From Bacteroidota bacterium (lineage in GTDB: Bacteria > Bacteroidota > Bacteroidia > Chitinophagales > Chitinophagaceae), in the NCBI GenBank assembly GCA_016868455.1, contig VGGV01000018.1, positions 1-45,110 on the forward strand: DNA of 45,110 bases, given 5' to 3'. The position numbers were made by a program, and so were the translations under genes. This document shows, piece after piece, positions 25,101 to 33,463 of this stretch (within the stretch, counting starts at the first letter, position 1; each line of letters starts with the position of its first letter). The notes below the pieces were generated by a model that was not told the DNA's origin, ran no database searches, and saw only the letters and a program-made list of their open reading frames with translations.

Positions 25101-25859
25101 ATGACAGAAGCATATGTAAAAAGCGAACTGCACAAAGGAATAAAGACCATTGAATTTTTCCACCCGCAAAGCAATTCATTGCCCGGAAGAATTTTACAGG
25201 AACTCGCCGCGGCCATCAACCATGCCGGCGATGATCCTGATGTTGCAGTAATTGTTCTTTGTTCGGCAGGCGACAAGGCTTTTTGTGCCGGCGCATCATT
25301 TGACGAACTGGTGGCAATACAAAATGAAAAAGAAGGGCTGGCGTTTTTCAGCGGGTTCGCCAATGTAATTAATGCAATGCGTATCTGTCCGAAATTTATC
25401 ATTGGCCGTATTCATGGAAAATGTGTGGGTGGAGGTGTCGGGCTTGCTGCTGCGGTTGATTATGCTATTGCCACCGAAGCCGCGGAAGTAAAACTCAGTG
25501 AACTGGCCGTTGGTATCGGCCCTTTTGTGGTAGGGCCTGCCGTGGAGAGAAAAATCGGCACATCCGCTTTTTCACAACTGGCCATTGACGCCACAATGTG
25601 GCGCAGCGCCGAGTGGGCAAGGAGAAAAGGATTATTTGCAGAAGTACATGAGAATACAGCAGGTATGGATGAATCGATTGGCCGGTTGTTACTAGCATTG
25701 TCCCTTTCCTCACCTGCTGCAATGGCAGAAATGAAAAAAACATTCTGGAAGGGAACCGAGCACTGGGAACAATTACTTCCTGAAAGGGCAAAAATCAGCG
25801 GGCGGCTGGTTATAAGTGAATTTGCCAAAAATGCGATAGCAAAATTCAAGGCAAAGTAG
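25101..25859 (+). CDS. enoyl-CoA hydratase/isomerase family protein
   Basis: This 252-residue crotonase-fold protein has the CoA-binding and oxyanion segment DKAFCAGASFDEL, then GKCVGGGVGLAAAVDYAIA. Glutamate in VKLSELAVGIGP is a likely catalytic residue. The gene starts 14 bases after paaZ, so it probably acts in the same CoA pathway, possibly as the PaaF- or PaaG-like step; which one cannot be decided from sequence alone. Confidence 0.88.
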   Translation: MTEAYVKSELHKGIKTIEFFHPQSNSLPGRILQELAAAINHAGDDPDVAVIVLCSAGDKAFCAGASFDELVAIQNEKEGLAFFSGFANVINAMRICPKFIIGRIHGKCVGGGVGLAAAVDYAIATEAAEVKLSELAVGIGPFVVGPAVERKIGTSAFSQLAIDATMWRSAEWARRKGLFAEVHENTAGMDESIGRLLLALSLSSPAAMAEMKKTFWKGTEHWEQLLPERAKISGRLVISEFAKNAIAKFKAK

Positions 25860-25865
25860 CCGTTG

Positions 25866-26456
25866 TTAATCCCCCATCGCTACAATTGCTTCCAGTGAAG
25901 CCACTTTTTTATTAACAAGCCGGAATACAAGTTGTTTATCCCATTTATCATCGCTTATATAGATAAAATAGTTGGTCTTGCTCAGCGCCCAGATAGTGTC
26001 GTTCACCATTACACTTTCCGGGCCCATGTTTATGGGGTTGTCTTCATAGGCAGCCAAAATGGCTGACCTGTCATCGCCCACACCAAGGCCGGTTTCAGTT
26101 TTACAAAGGGGGCTGCTGGTGCCGAGCCCGTAAAGTTCCATTTCGTTGGCGGGCTCCTCCGAATACATTTTCTGAAAATATAAATCAATATCTATTTCAC
26201 CATATTTGACAGTGGCCGTATCCACCCAAATCTCACCGGTATCATTGGCATGGTTCATGACTAAAGACTGCTTCAGCAGTTTTTCAAGGTCAGTCGTTGT
26301 CATGCCGATTTTTAAATCACCGATACCATCTTTGGAGATAAGGTATTTTTGATCGGTTGGCCCTTTACCTTTTTTTACGGAAGTTTTTTCATTGTCACCC
26401 TGGCTGCATCCGGTAACGAGCAGCGCCGGAATCAATAGAAAAAGCAGACTTTTCAT
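25866..26456 (-). CDS. lipoprotein, copy B of a tandem paralogous pair
   Basis: The 196-residue protein has a lipoprotein signal with lipobox LVTGC (C17). The mature domain opens with LISKDGIGDLKIGMT and has the conserved block SSPLCKTETGLGVG followed by MGPESVMVNDTIWALSK. The neighbouring gene at 26517 encodes a clear paralogue with the same blocks in the same order. The DGIG-GMT opening recalls domains in which a strand-turn-helix precedes a small sandwich, but no function is recognised. It is convergent with the hydratase gene, 6 bases away. Confidence 0.75.
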   Translation of the reverse strand: MKSLLFLLIPALLVTGCSQGDNEKTSVKKGKGPTDQKYLISKDGIGDLKIGMTTTDLEKLLKQSLVMNHANDTGEIWVDTATVKYGEIDIDLYFQKMYSEEPANEMELYGLGTSSPLCKTETGLGVGDDRSAILAAYEDNPINMGPESVMVNDTIWALSKTNYFIYISDDKWDKQLVFRLVNKKVASLEAIVAMGD

Positions 26457-26516
26457 AAAATAGGTTTGGTTTAATATAATGAATGAAGATAATAAATTGG
26501 TCTCTTGGTAACCTGG

Positions 26517-27095
26517 TCATTCTTCATCGTCGTAAAATGTCCCCACCTCGATGGCATAAACCTTATTGTCCTTTAAATAAAAAACGATTTGCGGCCCTTC
26601 CCGTGCCTCCCTGACCATTATGGAATAAAGGGTTTTACTCCGTCCCCAGGTCGTATCATTGATCATGATATACTCAGGGCCCATATAAATGTTATAATCA
26701 TCAAAAGCATTAATAACCTGCTGTTTGGTGAGGCCGATGCCGGCACCTCCTGCCGTTTTGCAATGCGGGCTGCTGGTTGTTATATCGTATACCCGCATGT
26801 GAAAACTGTCCAGATCTTTGTAGGCGTAGGTTCTGACAAAACTCAGATCCAGCTCTGCATCCTTCCATTTAACAACGGCTGAATCCATCCAGGAAACGCT
26901 AATAGAATGGGTCGGATTTGTTAGTGGTATTTTCTGGTTCAGTACTTTTTCCAGTTCCCCCTGCGACATACCCGTTTTTACAGGACCAATGCCATCCAGG
27001 CTTACGAGATAATCTGTATTTTCATTTTTATTATTATCCTGTTTGTTTCCGAAGGCAGCCGGGAAAAACAAAAAAAGAAGCAACAGCTTTTGCAT
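26517..27095 (-). CDS. exported protein, copy A of a tandem paralogous pair
   Basis: The 192-residue paralogue of the gene at 25866 shares LVSLDGIGPVKTGMS, SSPHCKTAGGAGIG and MGPEYIMINDTTWGRSK. It has a Sec-type signal (about 1-16) but, unlike its partner, no lipobox cysteine (PAAFGN), so the two probably sit in different places: free in the periplasm versus anchored. The C-terminus ends in an acidic YDDEE. A 60-base gap separates it from copy B and no terminator is seen between them. Confidence 0.75.
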   Translation of the reverse strand: MQKLLLLFLFFPAAFGNKQDNNKNENTDYLVSLDGIGPVKTGMSQGELEKVLNQKIPLTNPTHSISVSWMDSAVVKWKDAELDLSFVRTYAYKDLDSFHMRVYDITTSSPHCKTAGGAGIGLTKQQVINAFDDYNIYMGPEYIMINDTTWGRSKTLYSIMVREAREGPQIVFYLKDNKVYAIEVGTFYDDEE

Positions 27096-27177
27096 GGCAG
27101 ATGTGGTTAATGCCTTCCTGGCTACGGTAGGTAAACCGGCAGGCAGGTTTACTGAAAGTTTAATAATAATCCGGATG

Positions 27178-27822
27178 TCATCGGTTCAATTTGTGTTTGA
27201 TTCAACCAATTTTTCAAAATTGTGTGATAAGCTGGCAAAAAAGGACGCTGATCTTGCCCGTATCATTAAAGAACATGGATATCCGCCCATGTGGACAAGA
27301 CCAGCTACGTTTCAGTCGCTTATCCTTTTTATCCTTGAACAGCAGGTATCGCTGGCATCGGCCTATGCAGCATTCAGGAAACTGAAAGAAAAGACAGGAT
27401 TTGTGACACCGTTAAAAATTCTTTCATTATCTGACACTGAATTAAGAGCATGTTATTTCAGCCGCCAAAAAATCGTTTATGCAAGAGAGCTGGCAACAGC
27501 GGTTCGTAAAAGAAAACTTATTTTGAAGAACCTGCACCATGCACCTGAGGATGAAGTGCGCCATGAACTGAAAAGGATAAAAGGCATCGGCGACTGGACG
27601 GTGGATGTGTTCCTCATGCATTGCCTGCAGCGTTGTGATTTATTCCCGCTGGGGGATATTGCATTGGTGAACAGCCTGAAAGAAATTAAGAAATTACCCC
27701 AACATGTGAGCAGGAAAAAAATGCTGGGAATTGCCGAGCCCTGGCGACCTTACCGGACAATAGCATCAATGATTTTATGGCATCATTATATCAGGAAAAG
27801 AAACCTCAAATTACAAGGTTAA
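27178..27822 (+). CDS. AlkA-type DNA-3-methyladenine glycosylase (HhH-GPD)
   Basis: The protein is predicted to remove alkylated bases in base excision repair. The start at 27178 gives 214 residues; a longer frame would overlap the divergent gene. The HhH-GPD fold is clear: EQQVSLASAYAAF (about 55-67), hairpin LKRIKGIGDWTVDVF (132-146) and the catalytic aspartate D161 in FPLGDIALVNS. There is no iron-sulphur cysteine cluster. Its last 4 bases overlap the end of convergent fabG. A second, truncated AlkA-like gene lies at 44398. Confidence 0.87.
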   Translation, partial: SSVQFVFDSTNFSKLCDKLAKKDADLARIIKEHGYPPMWTRPATFQSLILFILEQQVSLASAYAAFRKLKEKTGFVTPLKILSLSDTELRACYFSRQKIVYARELATAVRKRKLILKNLHHAPEDEVRHELKRIKGIGDWTVDVFLMHCLQRCDLFPLGDIALVNSLKEIKKLPQHVSRKKMLGIAEPWRPYRTIASMILWHHYIRKRNLKLQG

Positions 27823-28574
27823 ATATTTAAGCCCCCGCAAACACTGATTGTCTGCCCTGTAATATAAGATGACAAATCTGAAGCAAGGAACAATGCTGTA
27901 TTAGCGATATCCTCTGCCGAAGCAAATTTTCCCAGCGGGATTCCGGATTTGTATTTATCAGCGGCATCACCGTCTTTCAGGTAACTGGTCATATCTGTTT
28001 CCACAAATCCGGGCGCAATGGCATTACACCGGATATTTCGGCTGCCGAGTTCTTTGGCTACTGATTTGGTGAACCCAATAATACCGGCTTTACTTGCTGC
28101 ATAACTGCTTTGTCCTGCATTGCCGATTTCACCAATAATGGAACTCATATTGATGATAGAACCGCTTTTTGCTTTCATCATCGGGCGGATGACCTGCTTG
28201 GTCATATAGAACACACTGTTGAGATTTACCTGTATCACATCATTCCATTGTTCCGGGCTCATGCGCAGCAGCAGGTTGTCTTTGGATATGCCGGCATTGT
28301 TAACGCAAACATCAAGAGTGCCAAATTCTTTCAGCACATCATTTACCAATGCTTCGCATTGGGTAAAATCGCCGGCATTGCTTTTATACGCCTTGGCTTT
28401 TACGCCCATAGCAGTAAGTTTTGCTTCCAGCACAGAAGCCTTTTCAGCGCTGCTGTCGCTTACATAGGTAAAAGCCACATGAGCGCCATGTTCGGCAAAT
28501 TTGAGTGCAATGCCTTCACCGATGCCCCGGGCTGCGCCGGTTACAATCGCAACTTTTCCGTCAAGCAGTTTCAT
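27819..28574 (-). CDS. fabG: 3-oxoacyl-[acyl-carrier-protein] reductase FabG
   Basis: This 251-residue classical short-chain dehydrogenase starts MKLLDGKVAIVTGAARGIG with the NADPH-binding TGAARGIG motif at about 12-19. NNAGIS follows, and the catalytic set is S in SSIIGE with YAASK (Tyr-x3-Lys). The C-terminal LSSYITGQTISVCGG matches FabG. The ATG at 28574 was chosen because the longer frame would run back into the GH3 gene. It is last in the lptB-HAD-add-GH3-fabG cluster. A non-ACP substrate is possible. Confidence 0.9.
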   Translation of the reverse strand: MKLLDGKVAIVTGAARGIGEGIALKFAEHGAHVAFTYVSDSSAEKASVLEAKLTAMGVKAKAYKSNAGDFTQCEALVNDVLKEFGTLDVCVNNAGISKDNLLLRMSPEQWNDVIQVNLNSVFYMTKQVIRPMMKAKSGSIINMSSIIGEIGNAGQSSYAASKAGIIGFTKSVAKELGSRNIRCNAIAPGFVETDMTSYLKDGDAADKYKSGIPLGKFASAEDIANTALFLASDLSSYITGQTISVCGGLNI

Positions 28575-28588
28575 GTATCGTTTGTTTG

Positions 28589-30112
28589 TTATTTGGCAAA
28601 TGTAGCGGTATTCAACTGCAGAATCTCTTCCAGGAATTTTCTTTCGTTTGAAAGTCTCGGCACTTTGTGCTGTCCCCCAAGTTTTTCCCTCAGCCGCAGC
28701 CATTCGTTGAAGGTTCCTTTTTGCAAAGCATGAACTACCGGCATCCGTAAGGCGATATTTTTATACCGCTTGGCCTCATAATCACTGTTGATACTCTTCA
28801 ATGCATTGTCAAGCTCAGTGATAAATGTTTCCAGGTTCTCTGGGTCTTTTTCAAACTCAATCAGCCATTCATGGGCCCCGTTGGATGTTTCAGAAAAATA
28901 AACAGGCGCTGCTGTATAATCGTTGACTACTGCTCCTGTCTTTACACAGGCGATGGCCACAGCCCTGTCCGTATTATCTACGATTACCTCTTCTCCAAAA
29001 GCATTGATATAATGCTTCAGCCTGCCGGATACTTTTAAGCGAAAAGGGCTGAGTGATGTAAACTGAACAGTATCTCCCAGCAGGTATCTCCACAACCCGC
29101 CATTGGTACTGATAACAGGCGCATAGTTCTTACCCAGTTCCACTTGTTGCAGCCCGATTGTTTGCGGTTCTTTTTTCCCATATTCACCCACGGGCATAAA
29201 TTCATAGAAGATACCATGATCGGTGAAGAGCAGCAAGCCATCATCACCCGGCTGTTCCTGGGCTGCACAAAACCCTTCGCTGGCATTGTACATTTCCAGG
29301 TAATTGATGTTCTTTCCGATCAGCTTCTGAAATTGTTCTTTATAGGGCGTAAAAGCAACTCCGCCATGCATGTAAAGTTCCAGCGCCGGCCAAACTTCAC
29401 TGATGGTGCTTTTACCGGTTATCTCCAGTATGCGCCTGAACAATACCAAAGTCCAGGTAGGCACACCGGATACAGAAGTAACCACTTCTTTAATGGTGGC
29501 TTCTGCAATCTTTTCAATCTTACTTTCCCACTCATCCATTAATGCAATGCTGAGATCGGGGGTGCGGAGCCAATGTGCCCAGAAAGGGGAGTTCTGGAAA
29601 AGAACAGCGCTCAGGTCGCCATAATGCGCCTCATTGTTTACCGGGTTGATGCTGTGGCTGCCGCCGATCACCAATCCCTTTCCGGTCAGTAATTCAGAAT
29701 CGGGTTTGTACTGGTAATACATGCACAGCACATCCTTGGAGGCTTTATAATGACAGTCTTCGAGGCTTTCATTACTGATGGGGATAAACTTGCTTTTATC
29801 GCTGGTGGTACCGCTGCTTTTGGCAAACCAGTAAATGGGGGTATTCCATAAAATATCCTGTTCACCGTTCATGATACGCTCAATGTAAGGCTTCATATCA
29901 TTGTATTCATGCACAGGCACGGCAGCCTTAAAGTCACGAACATTAAAGAGATTGGAGAATTGATACTTTCGGCCAAACTCGGTGTATTGGGCTGATGTCA
30001 CCAGTTCCTGCAATACTTCCCGCTGTGCATCCAGCGGGTTGTTTTTCCATGCTTTGATGCGCCAGTGCCGCATACGGGCCAGGGAGGATATGGCAGGTGA
30101 TAAAATCTTCAC
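28589..30112 (-). CDS. GH3-family acyl-adenylating enzyme
   Basis: The 507-residue protein has the adenylate-forming fold of the GH3 family, named from plant auxin-amino acid ligases. Visible family features are YWFAKSSGTTSDKSKFIP (the ATP-binding Ser/Thr-rich loop), EMYNASEGFCAAQ, and WRYLLGDTVQFTS before the C-terminal domain. Bacterial GH3 proteins have unknown substrates. The start is GTG at 30112, 16 bases after the adenosine deaminase stop, and fabG begins 14 bases downstream. That suggests, by inference, work on an acyl group. Confidence 0.88.
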   Translation of the reverse strand: MKILSPAISSLARMRHWRIKAWKNNPLDAQREVLQELVTSAQYTEFGRKYQFSNLFNVRDFKAAVPVHEYNDMKPYIERIMNGEQDILWNTPIYWFAKSSGTTSDKSKFIPISNESLEDCHYKASKDVLCMYYQYKPDSELLTGKGLVIGGSHSINPVNNEAHYGDLSAVLFQNSPFWAHWLRTPDLSIALMDEWESKIEKIAEATIKEVVTSVSGVPTWTLVLFRRILEITGKSTISEVWPALELYMHGGVAFTPYKEQFQKLIGKNINYLEMYNASEGFCAAQEQPGDDGLLLFTDHGIFYEFMPVGEYGKKEPQTIGLQQVELGKNYAPVISTNGGLWRYLLGDTVQFTSLSPFRLKVSGRLKHYINAFGEEVIVDNTDRAVAIACVKTGAVVNDYTAAPVYFSETSNGAHEWLIEFEKDPENLETFITELDNALKSINSDYEAKRYKNIALRMPVVHALQKGTFNEWLRLREKLGGQHKVPRLSNERKFLEEILQLNTATFAK

Positions 30113-30128
30113 AAGACTGCCAATTTAA

Positions 30129-31133
30129 TTAATTTTTTCCGTCAGGGCTGTTATAAACTGTCAGTACTTTTTGTTTCAATTTTTCCTTTAAATCCCCGGA
30201 ACAAAAAGCATGCTGGATGGCTTCAAGGGTGCAGTAGAGAAAATGATCCTTTTGCCAGTTAAACCCTGAAGTCATTAAAGCAAACTCGCTGCTGAGCGTA
30301 ACATCAGAAATGGTGCGGCAATCAGTATTCAGGCTCATGGAAACCCCATGCCGGTAAATTTTATCAGCCGGATGGCTTTTGATAGTATCCACCACATTGG
30401 TTTGTACATTGCTGGTGGGGCAAATTTCAAGATGTATACTTTCTTTTTTCAAAGAATCAAGCAACCTGTCATCTTCAGCGCTTCTTACCCCATGGCCGAT
30501 CCGTGAAGGATGAAAATGCTCCAGTGTTTCCCAAACGCTTTCTGGTCCTTTGGCCTCACCGGCATGCGCCGTGCAGGGGATGTTGTTCTCCCGGGCATAT
30601 ACAAAAGCGGCGAGATGTGAATCAATGGGAAAACCCGCTTCATCACCCGCTATATCCAGGGCCACAACATTTGTTCCCCTGAACGTTTCAACCAGCCTTA
30701 CGGTTTCCATACTTTGCCCTTCATAATAATGCCTGAGTGTGCAAAGAATGAGCCGGGCTTCTATGCCGGTAGTGGCTATTCCCTCGCTTACAGCATCGTT
30801 TACTGTTTGCACCACTTCCTGCGGGGTGAGCCCATTGGCTATATGCAGTAATGGGGCAAAACGTATTTCAGCATATATCACATTATCAGCTTTCAATTGA
30901 TCAAACAGGTCCAGTGTTACCAGCTTCAGCTGTTCTTTTGTCTGCATCAGTTGAAAACCTTTCACAGCCCTTTTCAGGTAGTCATTAAGATCTGTGCATT
31001 TGGGCGGAGCTACAAAAGATTGCCTGTATTCTTCAAAAGAAATAGTAGGGTCAATCTGCTGCACTGCTTTATAACTGAGGCTGCAGTCGAGATGAAGATG
31101 CAATTCTATTTTGGGAAGCAAACGGTGATCCAT
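30129..31133 (-). CDS. add: adenosine deaminase family protein
   Basis: The 334-residue amidohydrolase TIM barrel has zinc ligands in ELHLHLD (HxH), AHAGE (histidine plus catalytic glutamate context), IGHG, and the aspartate in SLNTDCRTISD. Classic adenosine deaminases read NTDDP at the last site and LDGS after the HxH; here these are NTDCR and LDCS, so it belongs to a variant branch and may act on a related nucleoside or thio-nucleoside. It sits between the HAD hydrolase and GH3 genes on the same strand. Confidence 0.85.
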   Translation of the reverse strand: MDHRLLPKIELHLHLDCSLSYKAVQQIDPTISFEEYRQSFVAPPKCTDLNDYLKRAVKGFQLMQTKEQLKLVTLDLFDQLKADNVIYAEIRFAPLLHIANGLTPQEVVQTVNDAVSEGIATTGIEARLILCTLRHYYEGQSMETVRLVETFRGTNVVALDIAGDEAGFPIDSHLAAFVYARENNIPCTAHAGEAKGPESVWETLEHFHPSRIGHGVRSAEDDRLLDSLKKESIHLEICPTSNVQTNVVDTIKSHPADKIYRHGVSMSLNTDCRTISDVTLSSEFALMTSGFNWQKDHFLYCTLEAIQHAFCSGDLKEKLKQKVLTVYNSPDGKN

Positions 31134-31180
31134 AATACACAGGCCTTTTCAGAAAAATGAACCGCAAAATAACCGAAAGA

Positions 31181-31870
31181 TCAGAAAAGCAGGTGTGGAA
31201 GAATGGCTTTTAAATTCTCCACCTGCCGGAAATTGATGTGCTCCACCGGGCTGCTTACTTTTTCATGTTCCCAGGTGGTATGATAAGGTACATGAATAGC
31301 ATGGCCGCCAATGGCCAGCACCGGCAGGGCATCCGATTTTAGTGAGTTGCCAGCCATCAGGAATTCTTCCGGGCTTATATCCAGGTGACGGATCAGTTTT
31401 CGGTAATCCGCTTCCTGTTTGTCGCTCATGATCTCAATATGATGGAAATAGCTTTCGAGTCCTGATCTTTTCAGTTTCCGTTCCTGGTCAAGCAGGTCAC
31501 CTTTGGTGGCCATAACAAGCCGGTATCTGTCTTTCAGGTGGCGTAGTGTTTCTTCCACGCCGTCCAGCAGTTCGATGGGTTTATCCAGGAGGTCTTTACC
31601 ATATTGTATGGCTTTTTCAACTACAGTGTGGGGAACTGTATTATTGGAAACCCGCAGGGCTGTTTCCATCATGCTGAGAATAAAACCTTTTATTCCATAA
31701 CCATAAAGCGGAATGTTCTGGAGCTCAGTTTTGAACAGCTCCTTTGTTACCGAATGATGCGGCAGGTAATCTTCCAGCAGGGTGCTGAACTTATCTTCCG
31801 CCTCCCGGAAGTAGGGCTCATTTACCCAAAGGGTGTCATCGGCATCAAAGGCGATTACTTTGAGGGGCAT
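31181..31870 (-). CDS. HAD-superfamily hydrolase
   Basis: The 229-residue protein has all four HAD motifs: DADDT with nucleophile D9 near the N-terminus, MATKGD (motif II threonine), the lysine in DKQEADYRKLI, and the acidic motif in MAGNSLKSDALP. The helical cap lies between motifs I and II (about 20-100). It is probably a small-molecule phosphatase of the YjjG/phosphoglycolate phosphatase type with unknown substrate. It starts 2 bases after lptB ends, so the two are almost certainly co-transcribed. Confidence 0.85.
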   Translation of the reverse strand: MPLKVIAFDADDTLWVNEPYFREAEDKFSTLLEDYLPHHSVTKELFKTELQNIPLYGYGIKGFILSMMETALRVSNNTVPHTVVEKAIQYGKDLLDKPIELLDGVEETLRHLKDRYRLVMATKGDLLDQERKLKRSGLESYFHHIEIMSDKQEADYRKLIRHLDISPEEFLMAGNSLKSDALPVLAIGGHAIHVPYHTTWEHEKVSSPVEHINFRQVENLKAILPHLLF

Positions 31871-31872
31871 GA

Positions 31873-32655
31873 TTACTCGGTTGAAGCATTGTGTTCTTTT
31901 ATAGCCTCTTCATGCAAATAGTCCTTCCGCCTCAGCTCAAAATTCCTTCCGAGGTATAATCTTTTCACCTCTTCATCCACGGCCAGTTCTTCAGCGGTGC
32001 CGTGTTTGTAAATCTTTCCTTCAATCAGCAGGTAAGCCCGGTCGCAAATGGAAAGAGTTTCTGTTACGTTATGATCAGTTATCAGAATACCAATGTTTTT
32101 ATATTTCAGCCTGGCCACAATAGCCTGAATGTCTTCCACGGCAATGGGATCAATACCCGCAAATGGCTCATCCAGCAGGATGAACTTGGGGTCAACAGCC
32201 AGCGCTCTCGCTATTTCAGTTCTTCTGCGTTCACCGCCGCTCAGCACATCGCCGTTGTTTTTGCGCACATGCTGCAGCCGGAGTTCATTCAGCAGGGTCT
32301 CAAGTTTATTTCGTTGTTCTTCTTTGGATAGTTTTGTCATTTCCAGCACGGCTGCAATATTATCTTCAGCACTCAGCTTGCGGAATACGGAGGCCTCCTG
32401 CGGCAGGTAACCAATGCCCATCTGCGCCCTTTTGTACATGGGCAGCGAAGTAATATCCTGATCATTTAGAAAAACTTTGCCCTCATCCGGTTTTACCAAT
32501 CCCACCACCTGGTAAAATGAAGTGGTTTTTCCGGCGCCATTGGGCCCCAGCAAGCCGACTATTTCGCCCTGTTTAACCTCAAAAGAAACATGGTTGACCA
32601 CCGTCCGGCTGCCATATTTTTTTACCAGATTATCCGTTCGTATCGTAAGTTTCAA
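31873..32655 (-). CDS. lptB: LPS export ABC transporter ATPase LptB
   Basis: LptB powers extraction of LPS from the inner membrane with LptFG. Walker [10 protein letters not shown], signature LSGGERRR and Walker [14 protein letters not shown] are present and the start [12 protein letters not shown]-type is characteristic of LptB. No ATG is available: the frame begins with TTG codons. The TTG at 32655 gives a 260-residue protein with [10 protein letters not shown]. The TTG at 32688 lies upstream of the TACATTTG -7 box at 32671-32678 and is unlikely. It heads a five-gene minus-strand cluster. Confidence 0.93.
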   Translation of the reverse strand: MKLTIRTDNLVKKYGSRTVVNHVSFEVKQGEIVGLLGPNGAGKTTSFYQVVGLVKPDEGKVFLNDQDITSLPMYKRAQMGIGYLPQEASVFRKLSAEDNIAAVLEMTKLSKEEQRNKLETLLNELRLQHVRKNNGDVLSGGERRRTEIARALAVDPKFILLDEPFAGIDPIAVEDIQAIVARLKYKNIGILITDHNVTETLSICDRAYLLIEGKIYKHGTAEELAVDEEVKRLYLGRNFELRRKDYLHEEAIKEHNASTE

Positions 32656-32670
32656 ATTATGCTGTTTGCA

Positions 32671-32678
32671 CAAATGTA
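32671..32678 (-). promoter_or_regulatory. candidate -7 box for the lptB cluster
   Basis: TACATTTG on the minus strand matches TAnnTTTG exactly and lies 15 bases before the proposed TTG start at 32655. It helps decide the start codon. Confidence 0.5.
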
Positions 32679-32759
32679 AATGAAACAACCAAAAGGAGGG
32701 GAATTGGTAAACCGGTATTAACAGGTCTCAAACAAAACTTTTCTGCCGGGGCTGCCTGG

Positions 32760-32767
32760 TAATTTTG
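32760..32767 (+). promoter_or_regulatory. candidate -7 box for the lipoprotein gene
   Basis: TAATTTTG matches TAnnTTTG exactly, 32 bases before the ATG at 32800. Confidence 0.4.
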
Positions 32768-32799
32768 TATTTTGTTGCCCTTTCAGCAAGCTTTGTTTA

Positions 32800-33408
32800 A
32801 TGCAGAATTGTTCAGTTTATAACCGGGTAATACCGGCAATAGTTTTAAGCTTCCTGTTATGGGCCTGCCAGAAGGATAATGATGGCGGAGGAACGCCCCC
32901 GCTACAAAAACCAAAGGGGGGAACCACCTGGATATTTTCGTATTATACCTATTCTACGAATGGCGGCGTTGCTTCTTCCAAAACGATAACCTGGAAGGCC
33001 GTCAGCAAAGAAACTTTAAGCGGGGAAAAATGGCTGAAGATTAATGAGCAGGGAGTGGATACTACTGTATATTACCTGCGGGAAAAGAGTGATGGTTTGT
33101 ACCAATATTCAAATAACAGCGCCAACTTGTTTTGTAAAGACCCTGCAACAGCCGGTCAAACCTATAACAGCTATAATGCCGGAGGCTTAGAGGATTTTAC
33201 TGTTATCAGTGCCGGAACCACACTGGCCACCAACCTCGGGGATGTCAGGGTAAACTTTTATGAAGGGAGAAAGAACAGCAACCTGATTGATGAGATCTGG
33301 TTCAATGCCAATGCCTGGATAGTGAAGCACCAGGTGTACCGGAAATTTCTGCTGGGAATTGATTATTATAAATACAGCGCTTTATTCATCCGGGATATTA
33401 CCTATTAA
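32800..33408 (+). CDS. lipoprotein of unknown function
   Basis: The 202-residue protein has an N-terminal hydrophobic signal (about 9-22) ending in LLWAC (C23), followed by an acidic/glycine tether (QKDNDGGG). The mature part is rich in tyrosine, asparagine and threonine and looks all-beta. No named domain is recognised. The signal and the upstream -7 box support a real, monocistronic gene. Confidence 0.7.
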   Translation: MQNCSVYNRVIPAIVLSFLLWACQKDNDGGGTPPLQKPKGGTTWIFSYYTYSTNGGVASSKTITWKAVSKETLSGEKWLKINEQGVDTTVYYLREKSDGLYQYSNNSANLFCKDPATAGQTYNSYNAGGLEDFTVISAGTTLATNLGDVRVNFYEGRKNSNLIDEIWFNANAWIVKHQVYRKFLLGIDYYKYSALFIRDITY

Positions 33409-33416
33409 ACTGCAGT

Positions 33417-33447
33417 TTTGATAATCCTTCCCGGCTTTATATGTTTG
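33417..33447 (+). promoter_or_regulatory. promoter of metF
   Basis: TTTG (33417-33420), a 19-base spacer and TATGTTTG (33440-33447) match both Bacteroidota promoter elements with near-ideal spacing. The -7 box ends 16 bases before the metF ATG. Confidence 0.65.
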
Positions 33448-33463
33448 CACAGTTTTTATTAAA

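Noticed and set aside
27043-27177. Upstream start for the AlkA-type gene
   Set aside because: It would overlap the divergent exported-protein gene and its signal sequence; the ATG at 27178 begins the conserved part.
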